In this document: positions 1 to 24,935 of the stretch, in pieces
Numbering within the stretch: position 1 is the stretch's first letter
Layout: each line of letters opens with the position of its first letter
Origin: Litomosoides sigmodontis
Lineage: Eukaryota > Nematoda > Chromadorea > Rhabditida > Onchocercidae
DNA length: 64,000 nucleotides
Reading direction: 5' to 3'
NCBI GenBank assembly: GCA_963070105.1
Contig: OY718803.1
Span: 583,501 to 647,500 of the forward strand
The notes under the pieces: generated by a model
Told to the model about the DNA's origin: nothing
What the model saw: only the letters and a program-made list of their open reading frames with translations
Database searches by the model: none
Translations under genes and position numbers: made by a program

Positions 1-197
1 AGCATTTGTGGGAGCTGAGGAATCTTGAAAAGTTTTTTAAGAAAAATACTAGAAACTTGTCGTAAGCATATTCAATGGAGATTTCTGAAATGCCCATTTT
101 TAGCTGAAAGACATTTGGACGGATAAGAAAACATTGGAACCATTTTAGCAACTAACTGCATATTCTCGATATCCAGTTTGCAGACTGTATTTTGCAG

Positions 198-3100
198 AAT
201 ATGGCAAGTACCATACTATTGGCTTGGTATAAAGGCATATGATGTTGTTTCTGGTCGACGGGTGCTGAAAAAATCATATTATATAAGCAAAAGACAAGCA
301 CTCGAGCTTTTTCCAATGTTGAAAAAGGAGTCATTAGTTGGTGCTCTGATGTATTATGATGGTCAGTTAATTAAGCAATTTCAAATAATTTTACTGAAAT
401 TTAACTTTTTAAAATTTATGAACCTTGCAACTAAATATATTGCTTGCTTGTTGTAGAGTTTAGTTAACTTAAATTTTTTTTTAAAATTTGTATCATGAAT
501 TGTTGCATCTGTATGTGTAAATGATATAACATTTGGTGGATTTTTATTGAGATTTTTCCTTTTACAGAATTCTCTCTGCTACTATTGAATTTTGTCATTT
601 CAGGTCAACATAATGACTCTCGAATGAATATTGCGATAATATTGTCTGCAATACGTCACGGTGCAAAAGCCGTTAATCATGTCAAAGTTAGCAAATTGCT
701 AAAAAATGCAGAAGGTGTGGTATGTGGTGCTCATGTTGTTGATACTGTAAGTTTTGCTTATTTATACAACCATATTTCTTGATCTGAATTAACACAAAGC
801 AAAGTTCTTAATGCACTCAACGTACTGCTAACTGATCGAGTTAGCTGATGGAAATATTAGTGCTAAATAACGTACACTGAAAAATCAACACTTAGATTTT
901 TTAAGTTTATACAGTTTCTGACGCAGTGTATGGGTGTGTCAATTGTCAACTAGCAAAAACATGATATAGATTGATTAAGATCGAGCAGTGAAGTTTGATT
1001 AATTTTGTCTTCAGATAAATGGCGAAGAATGGGATGTAGAGGCTAAAGCTGTAGTGAATGCTACGGGTCCCTTTACCGATTCAATTCGCCTAATGGCTGA
1101 TCCGGATACTGCGCCAATCTGTCAGCCATCAGCTGGTGTCCATATTGTGCTTCCCGGATACTATAGGTTAGTCAGCTTGAAGTACTATAAATCAATTACT
1201 CAGTTTTTTGCATGATTAACTATTGTTAAGTGTTTTAATAAGTATTTTTCTCGATAATTCTATTCGTTCGTACGGTTATTTTTATCAGTGTGTCTTCAAA
1301 TCGTTTAAATATTGCTTAATGTTTTAAACGAAGCTTTACCATCAAATTTTAGTCCATCATCGACAGGTCTACTTGATCCTTCGACAAGTGATGGTCGTGT
1401 GATATTCTTTCTTCCATGGCAACGCATGACCGTTGCAGGAACAACCGATGCGCCAGTACCGCTTACTTTTCATCCGTCTCCAAGTGACGTTGACATTGAA
1501 TTCATTCTTCGGGAAATAAGGAATTATCTCTCAAGTGACGTGAGCGGTGTGTATTTTTTTAAAGTCTGCGTTAAATTTCATCTTTCTTTTAATTGTATCA
1601 GTATGGCGGATTTCTTGCCGAAGATACCTGAAGTGTGCTTTCAGTTCGCAGAGGTGATGTAATGAGTGCATGGTCTGGTTTAAGACCGTTGGTGAGGGAT
1701 CCTAATAAAAAAGACACAAAGTCGTTGGCACGCAACCATGTCATTGAAGTTTCAAAAAGTGGATTGGTGACGATTGCAGGTTTGAAATTCCTCATTACTG
1801 CTTGTTTTGATAGCAGCCTCACATATTTTGGAGTTCTGCAAACCGCATAAAAATCACCATTTTCATCACTTCTTGAAAGTTATTTTTTTTCTATAAATAT
1901 CAGATTGACAAGAGTAAACTTGCCTTATTTAGTCAGTTTGCTTTCAGGCGGAAAGTGGACAACATACAGACATATGGCTGAAGAAACAGTGGACAAAGTG
2001 ATTGAAGTTGCCAATTTACAACCGGTACGGAAGTGTGTCACAGCTGGACTATTACTTGAAGGAGCACATAACTGGGATCCATTACTGCATATCCATCTAG
2101 TGCAGGATTATGGTCTGGACGAGGATGTATGCTTTTGGAATCTTTCATTACTTTTTTAGTTCCGCATTTAATGGCTGGAAAGAGTAGGAGTAAAAAATAT
2201 CCTTTTTCTCAGGAATCTTATTGTAATTGGTTTTGTGAAAGTGGATTTTAGGTAGCACGACATTTGACTTCTACATATGGTGATAAAGCATTCGCAGTTG
2301 CCAGGATGTCAAAGATTACCGGAAAACGGTGGCCAATCATTGGTCATCGATTGCATTCAGAATTCCCATATATTGAGGCTGAGGTTTTTTTCAAAATTCT
2401 TTTGTGAGGATTTTTCTTCCGGATTATTCATTGTGCTATAGCCTCTCTAAAGGAAAGGCTGTTCAGCAGGTGGTATTAGCCATGGACTCCACACAGTGTC
2501 AGTCATTAAATGATTTTGTTTGATTGGTTGTATTCGATAACTTTTTCTTTTAAAATTTTTCTTTAATTTTTGTGTTTAATACTTACCAACACTTTGAAAA
2601 GATGTGCATCATTACAGGTGAAATATGCAGTGAAAGAATATGCTTGTACTGCTGTTGATGTAATTGCGCGACGTTTACGTCTGGCATTTTTGAATACCTA
2701 TGCAGCGTATGAAGTGCTTGATAAGGTTGTAGATATTATGGGTAACGAGCTAAACTGGTCAGCAGCAGAGAAAAAGGTATGCATGCATTTCTTTGACAGT
2801 AAACTATTTAGTGTTAACAAATTAAATCTATTAGAATAGGTAATAGCATGTGATTTTTCAACACTTATGCTCACAAATTGCTCGATGACAGTGGTATTTT
2901 TTCTTATCAATATATTATTAAATTCTCTTTCTGTATCTTGTAGCATATATATTGATTATCACAGGATTGATCGATAATGTGTGAAGCATTTGATATGTTA
3001 ATTTACAAAGTTTATTTGGCGATACCATAATGGAATCATTTTGTAGAGCATGTGGCAGTCTATTTCAGAATCAGCTGAATATGGCTCGGGAATTTATTGA

Positions 3101-3794
3101 GGTAGAAATGGGTCAGAATGCACGCGACCATTCACTTTCTTCGGTACCAATCAGCTTAACAGCGGAAGAAATGCAAGCAGCACGAGAACGCTTCAAAACG
3201 TTGGATAAGGAAAATAAAGGGCACATAACGTTGAATGATCTTAGGCGTCATTTCCAGGTAACAAATGATGTCCCAACTTATGTTATTTAGGATAACGTTG
3301 ATACGCATTAAAGATCAGATTTATGGAAGTAATTTCATTTTTTCAGTTTTTTCATACTATTAATTCTTTTACTTTTTTCATAGAAACACGACAATAAAAT
3401 TGATGAAAATTTGCTTCATGAATTGCTCAATGAAGTTGATCTGAATAAAAATGGCGAAATTGAACTCAATGAATTTTTCCAAGTAAGCTCATTCCAACTT
3501 AATTTTAACCTTAACCAACCCAATATATTCTTTTATAGCTGTTTTGTATGACTATGTTCAAAGTTCGTTATTGAATTTCTAACTTCTATCGAGGATAACA
3601 TTTTAAATAATAGCTACAACCATAACATAACTTTTTTTTTGAAAAAACAATTTCTAGTTGTCATAGAGTTGTAATCATTTCAGTTGTATAGTGGACTGAA
3701 AGGTGGACAAATAGCACAGAATCGCTTGGCACGATATTTGGATGAATTCGATCCGATGCCAATATCAGTTTTACGTTCGGGAGGCGGAATTTAG
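198..3794 (+). CDS. GPD2: Mitochondrial FAD-dependent glycerol-3-phosphate dehydrogenase (5' end outside window)
   Basis: This enzyme oxidises glycerol 3-phosphate to dihydroxyacetone phosphate on the outer face of the inner mitochondrial membrane and passes electrons to ubiquinone. Eleven exons join in phase: 198-361, 604-746, 1015-1166, 1353-1546, 1645-1779, 1948-2126, 2252-2383, 2618-2776, 3069-3257, 3384-3482, 3684-3794 (TAG). They give about 551 residues; the family is usually about 720, so roughly 175 N-terminal residues, including the FAD-binding Rossmann motif, lie upstream. Recognisable blocks are VPYYWLGIKAYD, VVNATGPFTDSIR, FFLPWQRMTVAGTTDAP, SAWSGLRPLV and GGKWTTYRHMAEE. The C-terminus carries the calcium-binding pair typical of animal GPD2: a degenerate first EF loop (DKENKGHITLND) and a canonical second loop (DLNKNGEIELNE). 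The intron before 1645 was placed by frame: 1546 joined to 1645 gives SSDVSVRRGDV. The family call is secure; the exon edges are manual. Confidence 0.95.
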
Positions 3795-4210
3795 CGTTAA
3801 TATTTTCTCATTTTTAAAATTTAGCTGAACTGGCTATGTTTCTTAAGTCTTTATGACGTAGGAAAATTCGTTAAGTGTTTGACTTAATCGACATGAACTT
3901 AATATCGCTTTATTTCTCATGTCTTTTTCTAACATTTCACTGTAAAGCACAATGAACTGATTTCCTACTACGATTACTCATATTAGTTTTTTAGTACGCA
4001 TTTTGTTCATTTTAGAAATATACCCTGACCTTATTAGTATATCTTTCCTTCAATTTCGTTTTTTTTTCGCTCAATAATCTTGCAAGTAAGTTATATTTAT
4101 AAATGTGCGGTATTCATGATTCGTGGTTAATTTTTTATTGTACCTCTATATTTTGTTTGTTGTTTTCCCTGGCAGTTTTATTGCATTATCCCCGCTTCAT
4201 CAAACCTATA

Positions 4211-4216
4211 AATAAA
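4211..4216 (+). terminator. Candidate poly(A) signal for the GPD2 homologue
   Basis: AATAAA lies 416 bases after the GPD2 stop codon and only two bases before a perfect hairpin. It is the first canonical signal seen downstream of that gene. An earlier non-canonical signal cannot be excluded. Confidence 0.4.
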
Positions 4217-4218
4217 TA

Positions 4219-4267
4219 CGAATTACAGGGATAATGTAACAGGTTATTACATTATCCCTGTAATTCG
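4219..4267. repeat. Perfect 21-bp inverted repeat with 7-base loop
   Basis: Positions 4219-4239 and 4247-4267 are exact reverse complements around the loop CAGGTTA. The arm core reads ATTACAGGGATAATG. It sits between two convergent genes (GPD2 on plus, the Ig/FN3 receptor on minus), directly after a candidate poly(A) signal. It could be a fold-back element, a 3'-end structure or a small-RNA precursor; the sequence alone does not decide. Confidence 0.85.
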
Positions 4268-6861
4268 CATTTCTATTAACGTTTCAAATCTTTTTTTAAT
4301 TTTTGGATGCATGTACTGCATAAGAAACTTGCTTGTGAAAAGTACATTGTGTGATAATTAATTGTACTCAAATATGTTGGTTTGTTGCATTGAAATTTAA
4401 GTTTTCTTCAGCTCTTTTCCTCCGAGTTTAGTGTTTTATGTTATTTGTTTGAATTGCCTCATTACATTTTCATTTCTTCTGTGATTCCTTCTACAGTATT
4501 TTTATTTCATTTTAGAAAATTAGTTTTGTTCATCTTAGAACATTTGTTATCGTAGTAAGCATCTGCTTTCCCTGTTTTCGCTTTTTTTTTTCAGTCAGTG
4601 GCGCCTTAGGTAGTGCAATAAAGTCATAGACGATAGACAAAATGATTGACCTCTGTTGCCCAAAAATTTTTTTTACGGAAAATTCATCCCATCCCACAAA
4701 AGCAACGGCGTATTTTCAGTTTTAAAAATTCAAAAAATACGAAATTATGTGAACTATACCACTCTCTGTACGTATGCATATACCTGGATGAGCAAAAAGG
4801 TATCTTAGTATAAAATCGAAGCTCTATTCGAATATTTCAAACTTCGAATGAGGAATGTCATAAAAAACAACTCATGAGCTATCCAAGGAATTATTATGAA
4901 TATTTAATTCATATTTCAAAATTGTTATGGATGGATTTCACCTGTATTCTAACTTCATTCTGAGGCTTCGCGAAAATGCCTTTATGTATATATTGTCGTA
5001 AGGTATAACTTAAACTGTATTAAAGAAGTGCAGCGTTAAATTGATTGGAAATGACGTAAATGACGATGCATGAGGACATTAGTTTAAATTATTCAAGGAG
5101 TATTTCATGAGTTATACAAAAAATGCTTATGCCATCAAGACGTCTTTTTGAGGGGTGATATTTGTTTTAATGAAGATGTGAGCTTGCATACATATCCACT
5201 CATATTTTTGATCCCGGAAACATTGTCGATTTTCATAATTGAACTATCAAAAAAAAACTTATCAGGTAATACCTATCTGCAATCCCTCCCTCTCTCTCCC
5301 CCTCCCCCATTCTCCTCTAAACTTCAAAACCACAAACTTCTACTAAATAAAATTTTTGTTGGAATGAAGGTATGTGTCGATCAAACGACAACTTATGCTA
5401 ACCACTAAAGGCGCTACTAACATGAATATATAGCAACAAGGAGGTTAAGTACAATGGTTCGCTTGTTTGAAGGATAATCCTAAAGGAACTAAGGAACATA
5501 ATGAAATTTAGAATTAGATTCCCACAAAAAGTCGATTAATCTCTAAAATCTTATGTGATAAAATTGAAAAAAACCGAATTCAAGCAATCATGATTTAGCA
5601 ATCCGTGGAAGTGTCGAAAAAGATATAAACAAAGTACACATTGTATATACATCACAAACATTATGACAAAAACTATCATTAATTTAAACAGAAAATTTGA
5701 TAAGCATATATACACAAGTGGGCAAACTAATGAAATATCTCCTACATATTTCAAATATACCCAAAATAGTCATTATAAACATAAAAACAAAATTGAAAAA
5801 GAATTATAACAAATGTTAAATATGAGAGTGAAAATGTTTACGTGAAGGAAAAAAAAATTTCTGTTTCTGAAAGATAACTTAAATATGGGATCAGATTCGA
5901 AGGATGAGGCAAAATAGACAAATAGATTTCAAAATTGCTATTCCAAAAACTTGAAATGACATCATCGTCAACATGATAACACAGTGCACGAAATGAAACC
6001 CGATAATGAGATGATTGCTGAGATTGCAACTATACATGCATGGATTTACAAAAAAAAGGAAAAAGAACTTAGAATTACAGATTTTTAAAACATAAATTTT
6101 TGTCTTTCACTTATATGAAACTGCAACATAACATAACTTTTCTCACCGTTCACTAACAATTTCTTCCCCTCCTCCGCTCCACTCCCACATCCTTAACACT
6201 ACAGTTGACACTCAACCTCTTCCTCCTTATTATATTAAAAGTCTTATTCAAACAACGTTTTTAAAGTTACAAACAGTTAATTTCCCGCTTTTAGGCGATT
6301 CAAAATTCGAAATTTTTCAAATCCCTATGGATAAAACATTCGTTTTATTTCATTCTACCATACAGGTCAAAGGAATCAATTGCACTTACTTTACGTAACT
6401 GACCTTTCATACATACAAACGGAAAAGCAACGAAATGCACATATACGAATACAACGTAAATGAACACTGATAGAACACGTTGGCAGTTCGATCTTTTGAT
6501 GAAATTTGAAATCGCTATTGAGGTAGATTAAGAGAGTGACGAGATGAGTTTATATCAGAAAAAGAAGAGAGTGCATAGTAAAATTCTCGATATTTCTACC
6601 AAGATCTTTTTCCTCATCAAAAGACCTATGATATTTCACTTTAATAAAAGTTGGGCCTCTCACAAAGATTGTTGACATAGAATAGTAAAATAAAATAAAA
6701 CGTTGTGCTAATAGAATTGTTACATAAACGAACAGCACTTTCATATTGAAAACTACTGCGCAAATGAACCGTTCCTGAGGATGATACTATAAAAAGAGGT
6801 GTTGAGCAGGTGATAACAGTGGTCATTATCTTTCTAAATGCTTATTGTCCAATGACGGAGG

Positions 6862-19741
<12,880 letters not shown>

Positions 19742-20545
19742 CTGTAGAAGAATGGCAAATATTACAAAAGAAAATGAGCAGCCATGCTCAGAACTCGAAA
19801 ATTTTGATTTTGAAGCATTCCACTGAAGCAATTCTTCCCTTAAATATTTCCTTTATTTTAGTTTGTGGCTATTAGTAACCATATATCTGCCATTCATTTG
19901 CAATTACACTACCGTTCAAATGGAGTTCGGTTCAGTAAAAAATACGTAACGTAATAGAGAAATACGTAATAGAGAAAATTATTTTTTTGTGAAAATTACT
20001 ATTTTTTTTGTTTATAAACTTTACAACTAACAAAAAAGGAAATATGCAAAGAAAAACTGTAATCAAATGATTGCACGATTCATTTATGGCTTTAATGCAT
20101 CAAGCACATCGCAATGCAGCCAGTGACCGTGGCAGTTTGAAATTTATGTCAAAGCACAATTTCTGTCGCTATGCTTAACTGATAAAAAGAGAAAACCTTT
20201 CGAAATTCGCGGTATCCATACCAGCCGTCCGATGAGGTACGGATGGTTCGTTGGAAGGGACCATCGATACATATGGCTTCCAAGCATTATCAACATTGAG
20301 AAGCAGCGACCTTCTAGGACAGATTACCGCTAATACTACTGGTTTACACAAAAGTACATGATAAGTTTCACGGCTAATAAAGATAGGAAAAGTCGTGGAA
20401 GCAAAATCGGCCGAAAGTCAAATTGACAAACAATAAAACGAGCTTTGTTTTTTCTTAGTGAAAAAGATTATGTTAACAATATCCATACATTACCTTTAAA
20501 TTTTATGTATACCGATTCAGGATCATCATTTATGAATCCGAGCAC

Positions 20546-20598
20546 CTCTAAAGGTGATGGACTTAAGTGTTTGTCACTTAAGTCCATCGCCTTTAGAG
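20546..20598. repeat. 24-bp inverted repeat with 5-base loop
   Basis: Positions 20546-20569 pair with 20575-20598 around the loop TTTGT. The only departure from perfect complementarity is T20555 opposite G20589, which is a G-U wobble if transcribed from the plus strand. The 53-base stem-loop contains the sub-palindrome ACTTAAGT at its tip on each arm. It lies in gene-poor DNA upstream of the receptor. Confidence 0.85.
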
Positions 20599-22551
20599 AT
20601 AGCAAAATTCTCACATACGCCACATAGAAGTGGAAGAAATATAAAGCCCGTAATGTATCTTAAAAAAACTAGCACTTAATGATGACCAACCGGTTTTAAA
20701 AGGAACACAATATTTATGATGATCAGCTACTCAGAAAGTTCTAGTGATGGATTGAAAACGGTGACAAACCTGGAAGCCCCGAAATGAGACCGGTTTCTTT
20801 TCCTTTTAGCAAACGACACAGTCGGCTCGTTCAATTTTTTATACAGAAATAAATAATCGCCCTGGTCGTTGCCTTCCGCTACGTTCGCTTTGTGTATTTC
20901 GTATGTTCAATTCCTGATCTGAAAATTTCCACTTTCAATGGATAATGTCATGAAAATACAATGAGAAGCTTAACTTTAGCGATATCGATTATTCCAACGG
21001 AAAAAGATGATGCGACAAACCAAATCAGAAATTCTCTCATTACATGCATCGTCATCTTACATCCATCCGTTATTTATACAATTAAACGTTTTTGGTACTT
21101 TTTTTTGATATATGAACAACACAGCATAAATTTATTTTGTTTTCGACATTTGAACAAGCCAACTGCTGACCAGAATTTTACAGCTAACATAAACTTCTTC
21201 ATTGTACTTCATAACTCAGTCATTTGCAAATGTTCTCCAAAATTGAGTAGCTCTATGAATTCCTGGGTATTTCGAGCAGAAATGTATGCAGAATAAATTA
21301 AATACAGCTAAGGAACTAATCGCAGAGTGTAACAAAAGATAGCTTCTATGAGAGAAATGGGTTATGTTTCATGTAAATGTAGTGGTATTATTCCAACATT
21401 CGTAAAAACACTGCCTTATGCAATACAGTAAGATTCCAACCACCTGTACTACACACCATCAAAACAGAAAAAAAACGAGTCAGCTGCAAGTCGTTTTATT
21501 TTTTGTTATCGTTAAAAATTATAAGCAAATTCTTTGGTGGAGAAAATGAGATGAACTTCAATGCCTCGACTACATTCCAACCTAACTCAATTCAAATAAG
21601 TATTCGGCCGTATGGAAACCAAAAATATATATGAAAAAGATGCCAGAAACGTTATGTTACCCTCAAAAAAGGAATTATCCAGGAAAAAGAACTTAGGATG
21701 ATATGTTGCTGACACGAAACACATAAAGTGACCCAAATTTGTTATATAGCAACTGAAATGACGTATCTGTGATACATCGCAATACACCAACTGGGCGTAG
21801 CATACGACATTCATAACATACTTTGGTGTATTGTTTGCACTTTTTTTCAAGCACGTTTGCATAAACAAATCGCTACACTTCGCAAACCGTTTCACACATT
21901 CAGCAACACAATGACAACAATTAAGGCAGAAAGGACAACGGAAAGGTCAGAATGTGAAAGGTAAAAAGGAATCCTCTGTTTAACGGTGTCATTAATTCTG
22001 TTATTATGTATGTCTATGGAATGAATAACAATAGTAATAGAAAGGATCACCACGGATTGCAACCTTCCGTTTCGACTAATTTCAAAAATCATTGTTTATT
22101 GTGTAGAATGGCAAAAGATTTGAGTAAACATTGCTCAGTTGTACAAATAGGATCACTGATAAATTATAAGCAGTACGGAGCATGGAGCACCGATGGAAGA
22201 CAACGAAACGTCAGTCATCCTCATCATCCTGCCGTGTTGCCTCATCGCCTCATCGTCATCACCAAATCGTTATTTCGTACGTGAAAAGTGAAGTGTTGTG
22301 AAGGAATGAGGAAAGCGAGTAAGACGGTGAGGTGAGTAGTGCACGGAGGAGTGAGGAGGACAAAAGGTAAGTCATAAAATAATGATTTGTTACAAGCTTC
22401 GACAAACAATCAACGACTACAGTTTGTTCCTAACAGCTCACTTCTTCCCGACCAATCAACTGATCAATCAATCAGTCAATCTCATATCCATTTTTAACAA
22501 CCTTTGTTCTCCCGTTCATCATTCATATCAGACATTATCATAATGCCTCCT

Positions 22552-22583
<32 letters not shown>

Positions 22584-22880
22584 TGATGTGTAACATTTTT
22601 CGAGTTCTCGGAATCATGTGCAAGGAATGCTGAAGGAGGAATTAATGGTGCAAGGTGGTGCGATATTACGCGCTGCACATGTCCTCCTCCTCTATAGCTG
22701 TCATCAGCAATTCCCATCTGCCTCAAGGAAACATACAGGACCGCGCCTACCAGTAGTACTGGTAGTAGTAGCAGTAGTAGTAGTAGTAGTAGTAGTAGTA
22801 ACAGCAGTAGCAGCTGCAGTACAGACTTCACATCAACAACAATGACTAACACGCACACGCAGAGGGAGAGAGAGAGAGAG
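22552..22880. repeat. Microsatellite cluster: CT, AGT and GA tracts
   Basis: A pyrimidine tract with (CT)11 ends at 22583, an imperfect (AGT)n tract spans about 22752-22810, and a (GA)n tract ends at 22880. All lie within about 330 bases. Such tracts are common in nematode promoters, but no gene start could be tied to them. Confidence 0.85.
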
Positions 22881-23824
22881 CGGAGCTATGATCGCAAAAA
22901 GATGCAAGAAACATTAAAGTTAAAGTGGAAAGAGTGAGAGAAGTGAAGAAGATTACTGGAATTGATCAGAGAGGAATGGAGTGGAGGAAGACGAAGGTGT
23001 GGTGGTGACAAGGAGAGCAGATACAGCAGTACCATCACCGGCTGTCACTGGCCTGCTCAGTGGTTCAGGCTGATTGTTGATAGATAGATGGAATCAACGA
23101 AACGAAGAGCACATCGTTTTCGAGAAAGGTCGAAAAATGAAAAATTTGCACGTCCTGTATCTTCTTTAGTGGAATATAATGAAGAAAAGGACAGTTCAAC
23201 GGAACCGTCCTGTACACCTTGGCGCAGCACTGCACGGATGGACGGATGTCTATTGCGCAGATGCATCCCATCCCACCACACAGATGGACGACGGAGAGAG
23301 GAAGCGACGGGAGCGGAAGATCGTAGCGGAAAATGAATGCCACCTAAAAAAGTGGACAATGCACAACAAAAGGAAGGGAGCAAAGCAAGTGGACTAATCA
23401 AAACACTCCTCCTCACACTTTCACTTTCTCCCTCACCGTTGCTTAATCTCAAAAGCTAATAATACAATATCATCTTCCTCGCCTTCCTGCTCCTCCCTGC
23501 ACAGTCAACAATGTTAACTGTGAAAAAAGTCAAACTTTTAATTTCAAATTAATTTCATTTTCAACTTTTCAAAAGTAGTCCAATACCTCAATTCACTTCC
23601 CTTCCTTACCACACAGATATGTTTTCACTTTACAGATTTAATGACATAAGACTGGAAAAGGGAAATACACTAAGTATTTTATGATAATAAATAATGATGA
23701 TGATCGGAACCAATGAGAAATATGATCCATCCATATGAAAGCATTCCGAGGATGGATGATGATTCACTAGCTAATAGTTAGCGTTATTTAAAGGGAAAAA
23801 AGGACTACTCCAACTAAGTCATCC

Positions 23825-23883
23825 AAGGCTAAAATGACAGCAAAACTGTCAAATTCCGACAGCTTTGCTACCATTTTAGCCTT
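23825..23883. repeat. 26-bp imperfect hairpin, 59 bases, pre-miRNA-like in size
   Basis: The arms 23825-23850 and 23858-23883 pair around the loop AAATTCC with three mismatches: two adjacent ones at 23837-23838 and one at 23845. The size and a mid-arm bulge fit a nematode miRNA precursor, but the arm sequence (AAGGCTAAAATG outermost) matches no miRNA I can name. It could equally be a short fold-back repeat. Confidence 0.75.
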
Positions 23884-24906
23884 CCTCATCATTTCGGTGG
23901 AGAATATTACACAATACAGGTAACTGCAATTAAAATGCAATTTTCATTTCCTACGATCTACTGTTTTCCAATGCTAACAAAAATCAGCAATTATTCGAAA
24001 AAAATAATGCATCCGTGAAAACTCTTATTAAATAAAATTTGAGAAAACGGAATGACAGGTATTAAAATAATTAAAAAACCAAACGATAAGTGGTAAGAAT
24101 ATTCAATCGAAATAAAGTAATATTAATGAAAAACAATAACACAGTACTGTAAAGCGCAAGAAAAAAAAGGAAGAATTGGTGAGATTTCAGTAATTTTACG
24201 GATTCTATCCGATGCTTTGAAGTGATAGTCACTCAACTCTCCAACTTCCTAATACATTTATGATGAAATGAAAAATCAACTGCTGACCTCTAACCTGACC
24301 AACTCGTTCATAGCAGTAACTACAAATTTACGGAAAACGTATATCAAATTTCAAATTAAAAAAATGTCTCCGATTTTAAACTCGATTCACCAACTGGACA
24401 GAAATGCCTTATATTTTCAAGCTCATTCAATTGCAGCTCGATAGGTTCACATTACAATCATTTCGTTTCATTTCTCAGAATTCCATACTTGATAAGAAAA
24501 AACGGCGCAACAATAGAGAATAAGACTTCAAATGAGATTAAAATGTTTCAAAAAAAATGCTTAGTTACCGCTGCTTTTTGACATAACTTTTGAAATAAGC
24601 ATAAAAATTTTTCAAAAATTTTTGCACTTTTCTTAAAATTTCACGAAAAAAAATTGACTTTATCGAACTAATAGTGCGCCGCAACAAATCAGTCATTTCT
24701 TTTTTTATCAAACCGAACACTTCAAAAATTCCAAGTTGAATGGAAATGATGAGAGAAGAGAGAAAAACGAAATCGCAATGGACAAACGGTACATGTTAGT
24801 ATTACCAACATTAATTAATCCCAAGTGAAATATTTCACGCAAAGTATTAAGTTTTTAATTTATATATATTTGTGCTTGTCGTAAATTGAAAAGAATTATG
24901 ATCGTA

Positions 24907-24935
24907 AACTATAAATAATTTAATTATTTATAGTT
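24907..24935. repeat. 14-bp AT-rich palindrome
   Basis: Positions 24907-24920 and 24922-24935 are exact reverse complements around a single T. The composition is almost entirely A and T (arm AACTATAAATAATT), so part of the symmetry may be chance in such DNA. Confidence 0.7.

Larger units (their letters stand above)
3795..6861. other. Intergenic interval between convergent genes
   Basis: About 3.1 kb between the GPD2 stop codon and the stop codon of the minus-strand receptor gene. It is AT-rich, with homopolymer runs and several AATAAA-like words. Apart from the hairpin at 4219-4267 I see no exon with flanking splice signals and no recognisable protein. It presumably holds the two 3' untranslated regions. 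Confidence 0.6.

Noticed and set aside
1..62. Possible earlier GPD2 exon (frame reading HLWELRNLEKFFKK before a GTAAGC)
   Set aside because: The peptide does not resemble the GPD2 region expected before VPYYWLGIKAYD. It was treated as intronic.
23057..23452. 131-codon minus-strand open frame
   Set aside because: It overlaps several other open frames on both strands in a GC-richer patch. It has no domain, and its composition suggests chance openness.
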